DNA of 46,601 bases from Antrodiella citrinella (taxonomy: Eukaryota > Basidiomycota > Agaricomycetes > Polyporales > Steccherinaceae), in assembly GCA_004802725.1 (NCBI GenBank), contig SGPM01000219.1:1-46601 (forward strand), written 5' to 3'. The position numbers and the translations under genes are program-made. Shown here piece by piece: positions 19,156 to 31,245 of the stretch; positions within the stretch are counted from its first letter, which is position 1, and the number at the start of each line of letters is the position of its first letter. The notes under the pieces were generated by a model. That model saw only the letters and a program-made list of their open reading frames with translations, did no database searches and was not told the DNA's origin.

Positions 19156-20430
19156 ATGTCTGAACACAAATCCGGAGAAAAACGCAAGAGCGAGGGGAAG
19201 GACAGATCACGAAAGCGGTATCGTCCAGTAAGTCAACCCCACATCCATGATCGCCTGAAGACCTGTCTAACGACGTAGATTTTCTTGCTGTAGGATGGAA
19301 CACCGGTATGGGGTCAGAGGTCCTTGGAAGGTCCTGGAATTTGGGCGACGTGTGTCCGAAACAAAGAGCGGTCTACCGTTGGAGAGCTGTATGATCTCTT
19401 TGAATCTGTGAGTGCTCTACACAGGCTAAGCATACTGTTACTGATCATTCAATGTCTCAGTTGTCCAAGGATCTATGGCCTGAACCTTCCAATGCGGACA
19501 CCTTGAATGATGACGCCGAAGGAAGTGACGGTGAAGCTGATGACGGCGAGACCATCGAGGCGCAGATTGCGAAAGAAGTTGCCTCTATGAAACGTCCGCG
19601 GAAAGAGCAAAGGTTCGGTATGTTATCCGTTGTTCTGTCTCCATCTGTTACTAAAAACGTTGCTCTTTCAGCTAATTCTGACACCAATACTCCTTGCGGT
19701 AGGTATGCTATAATATTCGGCGAACTGTTTTCTGAACTCGGTTCTGAATGATAGTGGTATTCATATCCTGTAAACCTCCCGTGAATCCGGTACAGCTTGT
19801 CGTGAAGCATGTCGAGAATGTCATGGAAACAGGCGTAACAAGGACTCGGTATGTCATGTATACTTCACCTCTATTGTCCCTTCTCATTGCTTACATAGAT
19901 TCACCCAACGTCTCACGCCGGTAGCAGCATCGTGCATTGCAAACATACCGGAGATCAAATCTCTTTGCACTCGACTGCTCCAACCTGTACTGGATGACGA
20001 CCCTGACAAAGTCTACAAGGTACGTCTGTTTGTGATTCTATTCATTGGTATGAAAACTAACGTCTGGTCGAATCATAATAGTACAAGGTCGAACTGCGGA
20101 TACGCAATCACAACACAGTCAAGCGTATGGAGGTCATCGATGAGCTGGCAAAATGTATGCCGGAGAAGCATGTAGTAGATCTCGACAACGCGGAGCTTTT
20201 CATTCTCGTAGAGATCTTCAAGGTATGTTAGAAGACTTTCTCGTCAGCTTTCAAGGTGCTTACCACTGCAGCAGAGTATATGTGGTATCAGTGTCGTCAA
20301 AGACTATTACAAGATGCAGAAGTTCAACGTCATGGAGATCGCGAACACGAAAAATGAAGAGATTGGATTCAAAGAAGGCGAAGGTAGATTGGCCGAAAAG
20401 AGTGGGACTGATACGCCAGTACCACCGTGA
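19156..20430 (+). CDS. TAN1: THUMP-domain tRNA acetylation factor TAN1-like
   Basis: Eight exons (19156-19227, 19294-19407, 19461-19617, 19672-19698, 19755-19848, 19899-20019, 20082-20222, 20275-20430) sum to 882 nt, 293 aa. A basic N-terminus (SEHKSGEKRKSEGK) is followed by GIWATCVRNKERSTVGELY, typical of the family, an acidic linker, and the THUMP domain: FTQRLTPVAASCIANIPEIK, VELRIRNHNTVKRMEVIDEL and LFILVEIFKSICGISVVKDY. TAN1/THUMPD1 proteins bind tRNA and act with the Kre33/NAT10 acetyltransferase to make N4-acetylcytidine at position 12 of tRNA-Ser and tRNA-Leu. Exon 4 is only 27 nt. The next gene starts 326 bp downstream on the same strand. Confidence 0.92.
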
Positions 20431-20756
20431 CATCCTTTTGTAGATGCTTACACGTGTATAATCCCTGTACATTACTCTGCGGTACCTTGACGGAATGACT
20501 GAATACTTCGAGACTAAGGGAAAGAATTGAGGACGATGTGCGCAATGCGCATGCCGGCATTCGGACAAGAGAGGCGCCCATAAAAGCAGCATACAAGCGT
20601 CTGACTCTCCGCCTCTGCCATCCCGTTCATCACAACCATCCGTCGCCACTTTACAATCTTACCGGCGGAAAGTCGGACCACCAGCCTTCTCGTATAACTC
20701 GAGCTGGTCACCACCTTTGATCTTTCGCGTGTACTGTCGCCTGTATACCTGCAATC

Positions 20757-21978
20757 ATGACAGATCTCGTCGACTCCATGTTGGACCTGATGCGGAGGTT
20801 ACCTCCAACAAGAGTAGAGGAGAACGTCAATGCGCTTGTTGGAATGTGCCCGGATTACGCGGACGACCTGCTGGGCAGTGTCGACCAACCTCTGAAAGTG
20901 ATGGTAGATCGGGCGACCGGGAAGGAATACCTGGCCTGCGATTACAATAGAGACGGAGAGAGCTACCGGTGAGTTGTTGTCGCGCGTCTGAACGTACGAG
21001 CAGGTGTGTAGTGGGGGCTATACTTCATGTCTGGTCCGGTACGCTGCTATGTTGAAAGTACTTAACATCATACTTCTGTTAGATCACCGTGGTCGAATGA
21101 ATACGATCCGCCACTGGACGATGGAACCGTCCCATCTCCAAAACTACGCAAGCTGGAGATCACCGCGAACGAAGCTTTCGATACATACCGCGAGATGTGA
21201 GTTGCTCCTTGTCTCTGCACTCTTACATCGCTGACACCGAAGTCAACTCATAGGTACTACGAGGGCGGTGTCTCTTCCGTCTTTCTCTGGGATCTGGATG
21301 ATGGAGGGTTTGCGGGCGTCGTGCTATTGAAGAAGGGTATGTCCATCTCTTTTGATTGGTTGATGTATCGTCGTTTATACCCATCGGCGTTCTCTCCAGC
21401 TCTGAAGCCCGCGCTGTCGTCGGAGCCGTCTGGTTCCTGGGATTCAATCCATGTTTTCGAGGCGGCGGAGCGTGGACGCCAAGCACACTACAAGCTGACA
21501 TCTACTGTCATGCTGCAGATGGTTGATCGCGCTACAAGCAAGAGTGACAATGTATTCCCTGGGAAAGAGAAAGACGACAGGAACGAGGTGAAGCGGGAGG
21601 GTGAGGTGGCTCTGAGTGGCAGCATGACCAGACAGGTATGTTATTTTTTCTGTATCGTGGGCCGAACCATTCAATTGATTGGTGACTTGGGGATAGACGG
21701 AACAGGATTGGCCACTGCAAGACCAAACGTCCCATATCACCAATACGGGGCGTATGATCGAGGAGATGGAGATCAAGATGCGCAATCTCCTGCAGGAGGT
21801 GAGTCTCCGGATTTACGCAATTGTAGCCACCTCGCTGATCGTTATCGTGTTGCGTTAGGTGTATTTTGGGAAGACGAGAGATGTCGTTTTCGACCTTCGT
21901 AGCCTGGATGACCTTGAGAAGGCCCGACGCCAGAGAGAGCTGCAGAAAGAGCTGGTCGGATTCATCAAGACACGGTAG
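20757..21978 (+). CDS. CAP2: F-actin-capping protein subunit beta
   Basis: Six exons (20757-20968, 21083-21196, 21254-21336, 21400-21635, 21697-21798, 21859-21978) sum to 867 nt, 288 aa, the usual length. Family hallmarks: [19 protein letters not shown] at the N-terminus, [62 protein letters not shown] and the C-terminal [19 protein letters not shown]. The beta subunit pairs with CAP1 to cap barbed ends of actin filaments at cortical patches and hyphal tips. The C-terminal amphipathic tentacle follows as [14 protein letters not shown]. Start chosen at the Met before [10 protein letters not shown]. Confidence 0.95.
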
Positions 21979-22545
21979 ATTCGGCGTCGGACCGTCCCAA
22001 GAGGGGAATTTGAGAATGGTCTGTATCATTTGCGTATACATAGCGGGAGGAAAGAACTTCTGTTTAGCAATTGGATGTACATGTGTTCTTCATGGCACGG
22101 AGGAGTGTATGTCGCCAGGCACCCTTGTCCAATATTTCGACCCGGTCTCCCTTGGAAATGTGGCCTCTCACGCCATTTCACTGAAACAGCGTAAATTGCA
22201 GCGCTAGAAGAAGGAGATTCTCGCAGGCCTGACAAATACTTGCGAGCTGAAATTTTGATTGATACTACTAGCATGCAAAGAAGGTTCCAGCCAGGCTGAT
22301 TAGACTCTGACAGTTATCATGCGTCCTTTTGTACTCTCATAGATAAGTGCAGCGAAACATGTTCAACCCTGCTCTTGCGATCCCTTCGTTGGAGAATCAC
22401 ACCGTCAAGACTTTTGCTGCCAGTGCACGGGGAAGCTGAGGGGAGCTACTAGTAGCAGGTCAGTAGCGTTTTAACTGCGATGATACGTCCGCACTGATCA
22501 CATCTACGCCCAGACAGACAGATCGTGTACATTGCAGCTTGTACA

Positions 22546-23629
22546 ATGGTGGGGCTACCAAAGCTCGACGCCGCAGACGGCGCCGTGTTGGAAGACTTTC
22601 GTATCAGCCTCTGGAAGCCGTTCCAGGACAACTACGAGGACAAGTGGGACCAAGGTATGCACACTCGTCTGACCAGTATCCGCGCTCTTACGAATGACTC
22701 ATTTCGACAAAATAGAAAAATGGGATGCAGCTGTTGGTGCGTAGATTGTTGATTCGCATGTCGAAAACAGCACTGATCGTCCCACAGAGGATTTCGAGGC
22801 TCGGCAGGACCCTGCTGCGCTTCTTTCGCTGAGAGAACAAAAGATCATCCCGCCATGGGATGCAGTAGCTGCCCAAATTCAAAAAGGCCCCCCACCATTC
22901 CTGCGACCAGGCTGGAAGAGCCCTCTCCTCGGCAAGTCAGTGGACCTCGAATGGATAGACCGGGACGCGTTCACATGGATTCAAGGAAGCCGCGAAGGGT
23001 GGCGTACGAAGAAAGTGCTGGTCATCGAGTTTTGGGCGTCGTGAGTTCCCTTCCTGGCCCCACCTCTGTTGAAGTTTGCGCCTAATACATTTGTCGCGTC
23101 GCGCAGCTGGTGTCGCGTGAGCATGCCCGCTCCGATGATCCATGCATTTTTCGTTGACCCTGCTGTTCTTTGATTTTTTAAACAGCCCTGTCACCGAGTA
23201 TTCCAGCATCTCTCTGAGATGACGGATCACCCGGACGTGAAGGTCCTCACATATAACCACGAGGGGATCTTTAATCAAAGCCCAACGGACACCGATGCCC
23301 TCAAAGCATTCATCCAAGAGCATGGGAACATCAATTACCCCGTGTTCGTGGATGAAAACCGAGTTGCCATCGACGGTACGTACTTTTCCTCCTTCTACTG
23401 CAATACATCTATTTAACTTTTCATTTCTGTACAGCTATATTCCGCCCCGGGCAAAACCTCTCAATACCTTTAGGTACGTAGCGCAAGATGGACTCCAGAA
23501 GCTTGCTGATATACACACACTTTTGCAGTCTTCATCATCACACCCAAAGATGGCGTCGTCCACTGGATTGGCAACGCGGACGCTGAAGACATGGGAGAGC
23601 CTCTTGAAAAGGTTCTATCATCCTTGTGA
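22546..23629 (+). CDS. Thioredoxin-fold protein with CRPC redox motif (TlpA-like)
   Basis: Seven exons (22546-22654, 22716-22736, 22788-23040, 23107-23116, 23186-23375, 23435-23473, 23529-23629) sum to 723 nt, 240 aa. Residues 1-95 are a fungal-specific N-terminal part (LDAADGAVLEDFRISLWKPF). The thioredoxin fold begins at KVLVIEFWASWCRPCHRVFQ, with the CxxC pair Cys-Arg-Pro-Cys. It continues HPDVKVLTYNHEG, a cis-Pro candidate in INYPVFVDE, and PLVFIITPKDGVVHWIG. It probably acts as a thiol-disulfide oxidoreductase; partner and location are unknown, and no signal peptide is visible. Two exons are tiny: 21 nt, and a 10-nt exon that carries the first active-site Cys. Confidence 0.82.
23107..23116 (+). 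other. 10-nt microexon carrying the first active-site Cys
   Basis: Flanked by gcgcag and gtgagc. It contributes the last base of a Ser codon plus Trp-Cys-Arg, completing WASWCRPC in frame. Skipping it would shift the frame and remove the active site. Confidence 0.75.
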
Positions 23630-23814
23630 CCTAAATTGCTGTCACTTGGAGGGTAGAACTTGATGGCAAACACTCCGACCGACACCTTCTTGTTTGATAT
23701 GTTTCGACATCGTGTACGTATAGTCTGAAGTCCCATGTAGATTGTTGTACAATTAGGTACAGTATACAGTGTAGAAGTACATCCAGGTCTCCCGTCGTAT
23801 ATGCAGCAGTTACC

Positions 23815-26800
23815 TCATCTCATATTCGCGCCCAGATTCCTGCGAAGCCTCGCAATCTTCGCTTCCCACTCCTTCTCCTCGCGTTCTCGTCTCTTCCGCA
23901 TCCATATCGCTCGCAGGAGCCGGACTATCTTTTCCCTGCTTTCACAGAAGTTCGCCTACCGATGTCAAGAGTAAGAGGCACATTATCACCGGGCATAACA
24001 TGGCGTCAACTTACCTCCGCGACATCCAAGATAGATTGACTCTCGTCTGGCGTTACTTCCCTTCTCCATGTTGAGACGGAGAAGGGGTCGAACCCAGGTA
24101 CCTTTTTCTCGTTCGGGCCCAGAGGGATGTATACGATCCCAATTCCATCTCGGCGCAACAGAGCTGCCTCATCCAGTTCATCGAGCCGCGACGATTTCGT
24201 CTCGGTTGAGCGCGAAGACCCAATCCATACCTCGCATGCGCTCAGGGCAGCATGTCGACCAGAATTCTCTGATGTGAGTGCTAAACACGAATAGCACACG
24301 AAATCAACAAATGTTGGTCATGTTCGTTTGTCAATCAAACACCGAGCAGGCAAACACATACCAATTGGCATCTCGCGACCTTCGGTAGATTCCTGCTTTT
24401 CTGTTTGTTCTGCAAGTGCGGTCTCTTGGCTTTGTGCGAGCTTCGTATTGGCGGCGTCGGCTGCGGAATCTGGAGAGAACACCGGCGGTGTGTCGCCATT
24501 TGATGCCAGGCTGGTCTGAACAGCAGCAGGCCAGGCCGCTCCCCTGGGCCATGTCTTGAGACCCCGCTTTGCTGCAAGCTCTAACGGCACAAACGAAAAA
24601 AGTCTGAGTGACATCATGATCGATTCTGATGGTGACATGAACTTCTCAACTCACCTTCTGCACGTGTGAACCACAGATCCTTGGGCGCACTAGTGTTAGA
24701 GGCCTTGGCGAGATTCTGATGCAAGGATGAATTCACCTGAGAATCGGCACTCGCATCCAAGGCGATGACACAATCCACATCGCGTCTCAACAGCGGGTAA
24801 TACGGTAGATTGAGCTCAGCTTGAGTATACACGTGAGCTTATCTGCATCGCATCAACCAGTGTTCGGGAATAAACTCACCACCAGCGTCCTGGGAGTCGG
24901 AGCAAAAATAAGACCGCAGTCAACATCTCAGTTTGGAAGGCTGAAAAGGGCAATTTACCATGAAACCCATGTAATCCGACTGCGTAAGATCGGGCGGAGA
25001 CCCTTCTCGAAGCTGTCCATCAAGTCCTTTGAGAAAATTGGGGAGCTGAAGAGGCAGGTTACTGTATGAGTAAAAGCAAATCTTAATCTGCAAAGTAAGA
25101 TATCTGACCTGATCGGGGAGAACAGGATGTATGAGTCCGAGATCTCGATCATTTTCCGTGACAACGTTCTCTAACCATTCATATAGCTGGAATGGGAGAA
25201 GCTTTAGAGTGGGTTGGATCTCTTGGAAGTAGTACTAGACATCGCGTGAACTCAACAGAAAGCAAGAGGATAAGACAAACTCCCACCTTTAACGACGCGC
25301 AAAACGCAGAACCGAAAATTCTGGGGAAGCTCTGGTCAAACACCCCGATGTAACGCAGGTCAAAATCACAACTCACCCTGTCAGGATAGTCAAGCCTAGT
25401 TCAGGCTGCGGAAGTTCATAACTACAGTGTGAGTGACGGCGTAACGCCCAGCGTGCACATCACGTACGCGGCGTTCCGTGCTCTTCCCAGATTCGAAATG
25501 CCGACCGAGGGCCCAAGACGGGATCCACGCTACAACGCCGTGGTGATGGATCAACACTGGGAGCAATCAGTAATCCAAATGCACGTGTGCTTGCTTACCT
25601 CCAATCTCGTCGCAGCCGATCTCCAATGGCGTGAACTCATACCAAAGAGTCCGAATTTCCTTGGCAAGATTCGTCTCGACTTCCTCTAGGACATCAGTTT
25701 CTTCAGCATCTACCAAGAAAGTTTTCTTCTTCGTCCGAGCTAGTTGCATTGCTATCAAATTAGCCGGAGAGGTCACTAGCAGACACAAATGTTAATTGGA
25801 TCCACATCGTAGAAGCCCCACCGACAAGAAGACCGACCGTTCTGTACCGCTGTGAAGATAGGCAACGGAAGCTGGCCATTGTCCACATTTCGGCGCAGTA
25901 AGTGTAACGACAGGTGTTGTGAATCAAGCTTTGCAACATCCGTCGGGACAAATAGCCTTGACGCTAGAAGTGTTCCGTACACATCTACGAGAGAAGCGAC
26001 GCCTGTGGGACCCGCAGCTTTCCGGACGATACCCGACTGGTGAACACCGGTCAGGGTTTGAAGGGCATCATCATTGAAACGGACTGCTAACCAGAAGGAA
26101 CTACCATTGACATATTCAATAAGCGCTGCACATCGCAAAAAGAAAGATGGTAGACTACCTTGTTTGTAGGCGGACTCGTCAACGCCTCAAGAGTGGCCAT
26201 GTCCAAGTAACTCGTGTGTATGCGCTCCTTGAGATGCTGCCCGACATCCCTGGGAGAATGCCCAGCCACGCCAGAGTACAGGACACTCAAAGCCCAACAA
26301 CTTCCTGGAGCTAACGTGAGTATATTCCCGCTTCCCAGTGTAGAGTACGATCAGAACATACCTGAAACGCCAGCGACGTATGTCGTGCAATCAAGAACAC
26401 CGCTCGCCTGTGCACCTATCAAAGACCCAGCGGTATTGAGCATTGCACGATACCCTGGCAAACCCCAAGATGCGGAGTCACTTTCCGTCTTCTTCGTAGA
26501 GGTGAGAGTGCGTAACGACACGTACCACCGCCGGACCCTGCGAGAGCGACAATTGGCAGATCACGCTCGTCCACCTCTCTCTCATGCACGCCTAATAGCG
26601 CCGCAAACGACGCGCGCATCACCCTCCTGCGTTCATGCAGGAACGCTCTCTCGGACATGCACAGATCTTCTCCGAGCCTGACTTCCGCGTCCCACTCTAC
26701 CTCGGGGTATATATCCGGATCGGGCACGCTGTGGATGATCTCTGAGTACAACGAGCCTGGACCCAATCCGAGTTCCAGAAAGAGTGCGGAGACTCGGGAT

Positions 26801-27458
26801 TGGACGGTGGAGAAGTCGAATGTGGTTGGCCAGGACCAGGCGGACATGGCGGAGGATATCGCTGTAACGGATATGGACTGCTTCAGGAGGTTCAGTCCGC
26901 TGAGTCCCCAACGGCTTCGAGCCTTTTGAAAATGTCAATCGGGGTTTGCGTTATGGCTGCGGAAAGAAGCAGCGTACCTCTCGTTCATCGATGTCTCTAG
27001 TTTCGCCGACGCCTCTAGGTTGGGTCTATATAATCCATATTAACGCAAACCAGATGTGCGGTCAGATGTGCGGTAATGGACCGTAACTGACATCTTTCAC
27101 ATCCGGATTGACCACGGTATCCTCGACCGCCGGCTTCTTAAGCTTATCAGCAGCATCTTCCTCCGGTGTCTTCGGCGGAGTAGCACCGCTCAAAAATCCA
27201 AACGAAGCCCCACCGACCAAAGACAATCTGACCAACGAGCCGCCTGGAAGGAAGTACATGTCACTCGCCATTCAAAACAAACACATAACAACCGCAGAGA
27301 AACTCACCACGTCTGCGGGGTGAAGTCGTCTTCGCAAACGAGAAGCTCCTCGTCTGAACAACTCGCCGCACTGTGGTGCTCCGACTCGTCCGAGTGAATT
27401 GCCCGGAGCCTCTAGAAAGCGGTTCTGAAACACGAGAAGCTGCATGGTACCAAGGCAT
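23815..27458 (-). CDS. Cytosolic phospholipase A2-type enzyme (PLA2c/lysophospholipase domain)
   Basis: Many-exon gene. The N-terminus (exon 27308-27458) is Arg/Ser-rich and presequence-like (QTRSFSFAKTTSPRRR); a hydrophobic stretch (VRLSLVGGASFGFL) follows, suggesting a mitochondrial or membrane location. Catalytic-domain motifs: IVALAGSGGG then YRAMLNTAGSLIGA (oxyanion loop), GVSGSCWALSVLYSG (nucleophile Ser), SLVDVYGTLLASRLFVP, WIPSWALGRHFESG, FGSAFCASLK and DAGAELNLPYYPLL (catalytic Asp). The family cleaves acyl chains from phospholipids with a Ser-Asp dyad. Exons I could place include 27088-27243, 26526-27014, 26362-26454, 26159-26304, 26105-26125, 25838-26035, 25599-25775, 24880-24889 and 23815-23955; others lie between. 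Two single-base frame breaks that cancel each other lie near 26942 and 26896 (see findings), so the deposited sequence does not translate cleanly there. Confidence 0.82.
24880..24889 (-). other. 10-nt microexon carrying the catalytic Asp of the phospholipase
   Basis: Preceded on the minus strand by a ctcccag acceptor and followed by a gtgagt donor. It encodes Asp-Ala-Gly plus one base, completing the conserved Asp-Ala-Gly-Ala-Glu-Leu-Asn-Leu-Pro run in frame. Confidence 0.75.
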
Positions 27459-27834
27459 GCATGAACCTAGCGGCGAGAATTAAATCACGGCGCAGGTCGG
27501 AGTATACAATGCAATAAGACGTTGAGATTCAGGATCCTGGATAACCAGGCAGGAGGAGGGAGGACAGTCTCGGAAGCGCCGGATATGACGAGCACGTCAT
27601 GCACGTGATCGTGACGCGTTTTCGCGTCGCAGGGGTCCGGCTTTTGCCGCTCTCTTTCTTTCTTTGTCCAACTCGAAAGCCGCGCGGACCGTCCCAAACA
27701 AAAAGGGTCTTGTGGCGAGGGAGTTTTGCAGCGTTTTTCAGTCTCAGGGTATGTCCATGCTCTTCACAGCTCCTTCTTATTGCGCTGTAAATCTCATTTT
27801 TGTCGCCACTAGAACCCCGGAGCGTCTTCCCATC

Positions 27835-28727
27835 ATGTCCGAAGGAGGAGAACCGCACGAGGTCATCGACCTCACAAACATTGATTCAGACTCTGAATCC
27901 GACGACGAGGTATGTCTCCCTTGATCCCTTACACCGCCTCCCCCCATTGACAACTGACACTCCTTCTTTCATTTCATTCGTTCAACAACCGGATGATGAT
28001 GACGCTATTTTCAGCCGTACTACCGTGAAGTGGCACCTCTTGATGAAACCGCGCACACCCAACTTCACATGGTCGTGTCATCACTCGATCAGGCGCTCCT
28101 GAGGCAGACCATCGCGGACCTGATAGACGAGGACCCGTACATCGCGCGTGCGCTGTACGAGCGGTTCTCGGCGGATTCGGAGTCGTCGGGGTCTGAAGGC
28201 GGGGCCGTCGCGCCCGCCGCAGATGAAGGCGAAGAGGACGAGCCCGCGAGCGTGGCCGCCGGAGAAGACGGCGCTGAACCGCCGCCTGCGTCGTCTCGGA
28301 ACCTGTATTGGTGCCGACGGTAGAGACGTGCATCAACTGCGACGAGAACTTTGACGCGGGGACTGACCGCGTTGACGGCGAGTGCACCTTTCATCCTGGT
28401 GCGTGTGTGTGTCTCTCTCCCTATCTTCTTTTCCCCACGCTCCCTTGCCACTCAACGTCACTTGTTGGCGGGAGTTCTGTTCTGTGCATACATGAATGCG
28501 TCTGATCGTTCTCACATCACACAGGTCACCTGCAGGCCGACGAGGCCAAGTTCGTGGACTGGGACGAGGGACCCCATGGACCGATGGATACCGAGGAGAA
28601 CCGCCGTGAGTACCCGGAGAACTTTACTTGGACGTGTTGCGAAGGAGATGGCGTGAGCGATGGCTGTCGGGAAGGCCAGCACGAAACGGGTGGGACGAAC
28701 AGGAAACGTGCAAGGTTGAATGCATGA
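27835..28727 (+). CDS. CHORD-like zinc-binding protein, frame broken once
   Basis: Three exons (27835-27909, 28015-28398, 28525-28727) total 662 nt, one base short of a whole number of codons. The N-terminus is acidic (EVIDLTNIDSDSESDDE, resembling a SUMO-interacting motif). An acidic Ala/Pro-rich linker follows. The C-terminal domain has CINCDENFD, ECTFHPG, a Trp/Asp-rich segment (KFVDWDEGPHGP), FTWTCCEGDG and SDGCREGQH. The C..C, C..HPG, CC, C..H pattern resembles CHORD domains, which bind two zinc ions in co-chaperone adaptors, but this is a looser fungal variant. Between SSR and EPVLVPTVETC (about 28296-28300) the frame must shift by one base. I judge this a single missing base or a young mutation rather than an intron. 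Confidence 0.7.
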
Positions 28728-29732
28728 GTGCATGAGACTTCTTCCGAGTCCTAGTCTTTCTGCATTGTACAGGTGATATTGGATGTGGGCACATGTCCCC
28801 GAGTATAATTGATGCTGGAGTATCGCATCTCTTGGTAAAGAGCCATAAGACAGAGATGTTATCAGCGGCAACTCTGCGCGGACCGGACACCAAGTTCTGT
28901 CTGCGAGCTGGCCTCGGGAGTCGCCACACATCATTCAAACGTCCCGGTTCAAAAACCCTGGATCAGGCCGTACACGTCGCAAACTGGCATGATGCCTAAA
29001 CACATACTGGAACGTTGGTCTCTGTAGATTGTCTGGATGACGTCTCGGATAAAACATCGGTCTCCTCCGGGGAGCCTACACCTCTCACCCGCAACTCGGA
29101 TCGCGTTCTATTGCCTCTTGCGAACTGTTGAACCATATCAAGCTTTGATTGCTAGCTTGCTTGGTGCGCATCACGGTTGTTGGAACACAGTATGATCATC
29201 ATGATTTTCACGCCTCAGATCGAGACGATCTACGAGTTGTAGGCACCGTGGGCGATACGCTCGTGCTCTGTATGATGCAGTCACTCCGTATCCCGGGCAT
29301 TCGGGATCACACATTTCAATCCAAGAGATCCAAGTGGGTTTCAGCAGAATGCAGTGTGTAAGTCGACAGTCAGATATGATGTTAGCTACAGGCTCGAGTG
29401 TGTACTGTACAAGACCAGTTAGAGGCTACGTGCCATAATTCAAAGGAGGGTAATAATGAAACAAGCTGAGAGACGGAGATGAAGGATTATACACGATGCG
29501 GGGGGCAAAAGGGAGGTAGCATAGGGAAGAAGCGAAAAGAATAAACAGAGGTGGAGGGTGTGGACCGTCCAAGGGTTAAAGGGGTTCTCATATTGTTCCG
29601 AGGGTCCGTGCGCTGAGCTTGCCAGACGCGAAAGAATGTGTATCGCTGGATGTGGCGGATATGAATGTGGTGTGGTGGGTAATCTCTAGCGGCGAGGCCT
29701 TCTTCTTCATCTTCTTTCCATTTCATCGTCAT
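28728..29732. other. No supportable gene
   Basis: Neither strand shows recognisable coding sequence. Bases before 29733 are probably the 3' untranslated region of the leftward gene. Confidence 0.5.
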
Positions 29733-30389
29733 CTATGCACGGCAGTCGACCATCTCCCAGTCCTCCGGAGGTATTACCACCCATGAGGCCACCATCGAGC
29801 CGTCCTCGTTGACCATGGCAACATCCCCGTCCCTGTCGAGCTGTGCGGCGACCATGCGCTCCAGCTCCTTTGTGGCTGCGTGTATGGAGAGGGCGAGACG
29901 GGGGCCCATGTGAAGGATGCGTTGACCCTCCGGGGAGAGTCGCATTCGGGTGGTGATAGCGACCTTGTAGAGGTCCGGCTCGCGCTTGGACCTCGGGAAG
30001 GAGGCGCGAGCGGGGAGGGTTGAGCGGGTGGGGGAGAGTGGCGACGAGGTGCGCGGACACGGGAAGGCGGACTTGGATGGGGACGGGGAACTGGGTGGGG
30101 ATGGTTGTGCAGGGTGGGTGTGAATGACGAGGGAGGCGTTGCGGGAGACACGGCGGCGGTCGCGCTGCTCTTTGTACTGCCGAAGTGCGCGAGCTTGTGT
30201 GGCGGGGAGCGGGGGAGGACTGGTGGAGGAGGATGCGAGGGCGGCGTCCATGTCTGTGAGGGAGAGAAAGGAGCCGGTGCGGCGCAGGGGAGTTCTGGCA
30301 GCTTTGGCGGGCTGTGGGGAGGAGAAGGACATGGTTCGCTTGCGCGGGGTAACCTGGTGAGTTATAGAGGATTTGAGAGGGAGGGACAT
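29733..30389 (-). CDS. Uncharacterised single-exon protein, Ser/Pro/Arg-rich
   Basis: 218 aa from the chosen Met (MSLPLKSSITHQ); an upstream Met at 30431 is also in frame. The N-terminal 130 residues are low-complexity and basic, with RKRTMSFSSPQ, RRTGSFLSLTDMDAAL and SKSAFPCPRTSSPLSPTRST, i.e. many potential Ser-Pro phosphosites. The C-terminal 80 residues look folded: EPDLYKVAITTRMRLSPEGQ, ILHMGPRLALSIHAATKELE, then an acidic tail ending VVIPPEDWEMVDCRA. I do not recognise a named domain. The absence of introns contrasts with the neighbours. Coding is supported by frame length, basic/acidic patterning and the structured C-terminus. Confidence 0.7.
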   Translation of the reverse strand: MSLPLKSSITHQVTPRKRTMSFSSPQPAKAARTPLRRTGSFLSLTDMDAALASSSTSPPPLPATQARALRQYKEQRDRRRVSRNASLVIHTHPAQPSPPSSPSPSKSAFPCPRTSSPLSPTRSTLPARASFPRSKREPDLYKVAITTRMRLSPEGQRILHMGPRLALSIHAATKELERMVAAQLDRDGDVAMVNEDGSMVASWVVIPPEDWEMVDCRA

Positions 30390-30431
30390 GGGTTTATGTT
30401 GATCAACCACTCTCGATCCAGCACAATACAC

Positions 30432-31245
30432 CGGGCGTCTATGTTTCTGCCGGTCGTAGGGTCTGGGGGTCAGGATTCAGTTTGTAGCCAGCCATACAGG
30501 TCTCTTTATCCCCCACGATATGGCTGTGACCCCGGGAGGCTATGCTGTCTATCAAGTGATGGGTACTACTTCATGCTGATGAGATCTTACTGGGAGTGAT
30601 GCATACTCTGGGAGACATAGGAAACAACTCCAGGCTGTCCGCAGTCACTGCTGCTGTCCATGTGCTGACAGATAGACACCCGGCTTTTGGTGACCAACTC
30701 ATGCACGCATTCCAGTCCTGAGGCCGATGAAAGCATTGCAAGCAGTCGTATTGCACATTGTCTCGTCGCAAGTGTCAGGCCTTCAGGTGTCTCTCTCGGA
30801 GATCAAAATTCCAAGCAAAGGGAGAAAGAACGGCTTATCGCCGCACAGACGTGAACGTCCTCAAACCGCCGACTCTGTACATATGCTTCTCCGGATCTCG
30901 TTTGACAAAGTTAATAACACCTATTCGACCCGTTCGCATTGCTGTTTTGTCCGCTTCTTGTCTCTCCTGAACTTTGTCTTCCGCGGACCCCCGTACCTCT
31001 GAGCTTCTGCTGATTCCGACCCACACTCCCACTCCTGTAGACAAAGATGTTTCTGTAGCCGCAGAGGTTAGAGCACAGCACAAGTCTAATCTAGGCGAAC
31101 GATCGATTGTATTTGGTCAAGCTTAAATTCCCCGCCACCTTATCGCCTTATCGCTTCTAGACCCTGTACATATCGCACAAGAGGCTGCCTGAAATGTTGC
31201 TTTCAGCTTCTCAACCAACAACTTGCAACCTCTATCGCACTCCCC
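30432..31245. other. Intergenic region upstream of urease
   Basis: No recognisable gene. It contains the divergent promoters of the leftward 218-aa gene and of urease. I found no clear TATA box for either. Confidence 0.5.
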
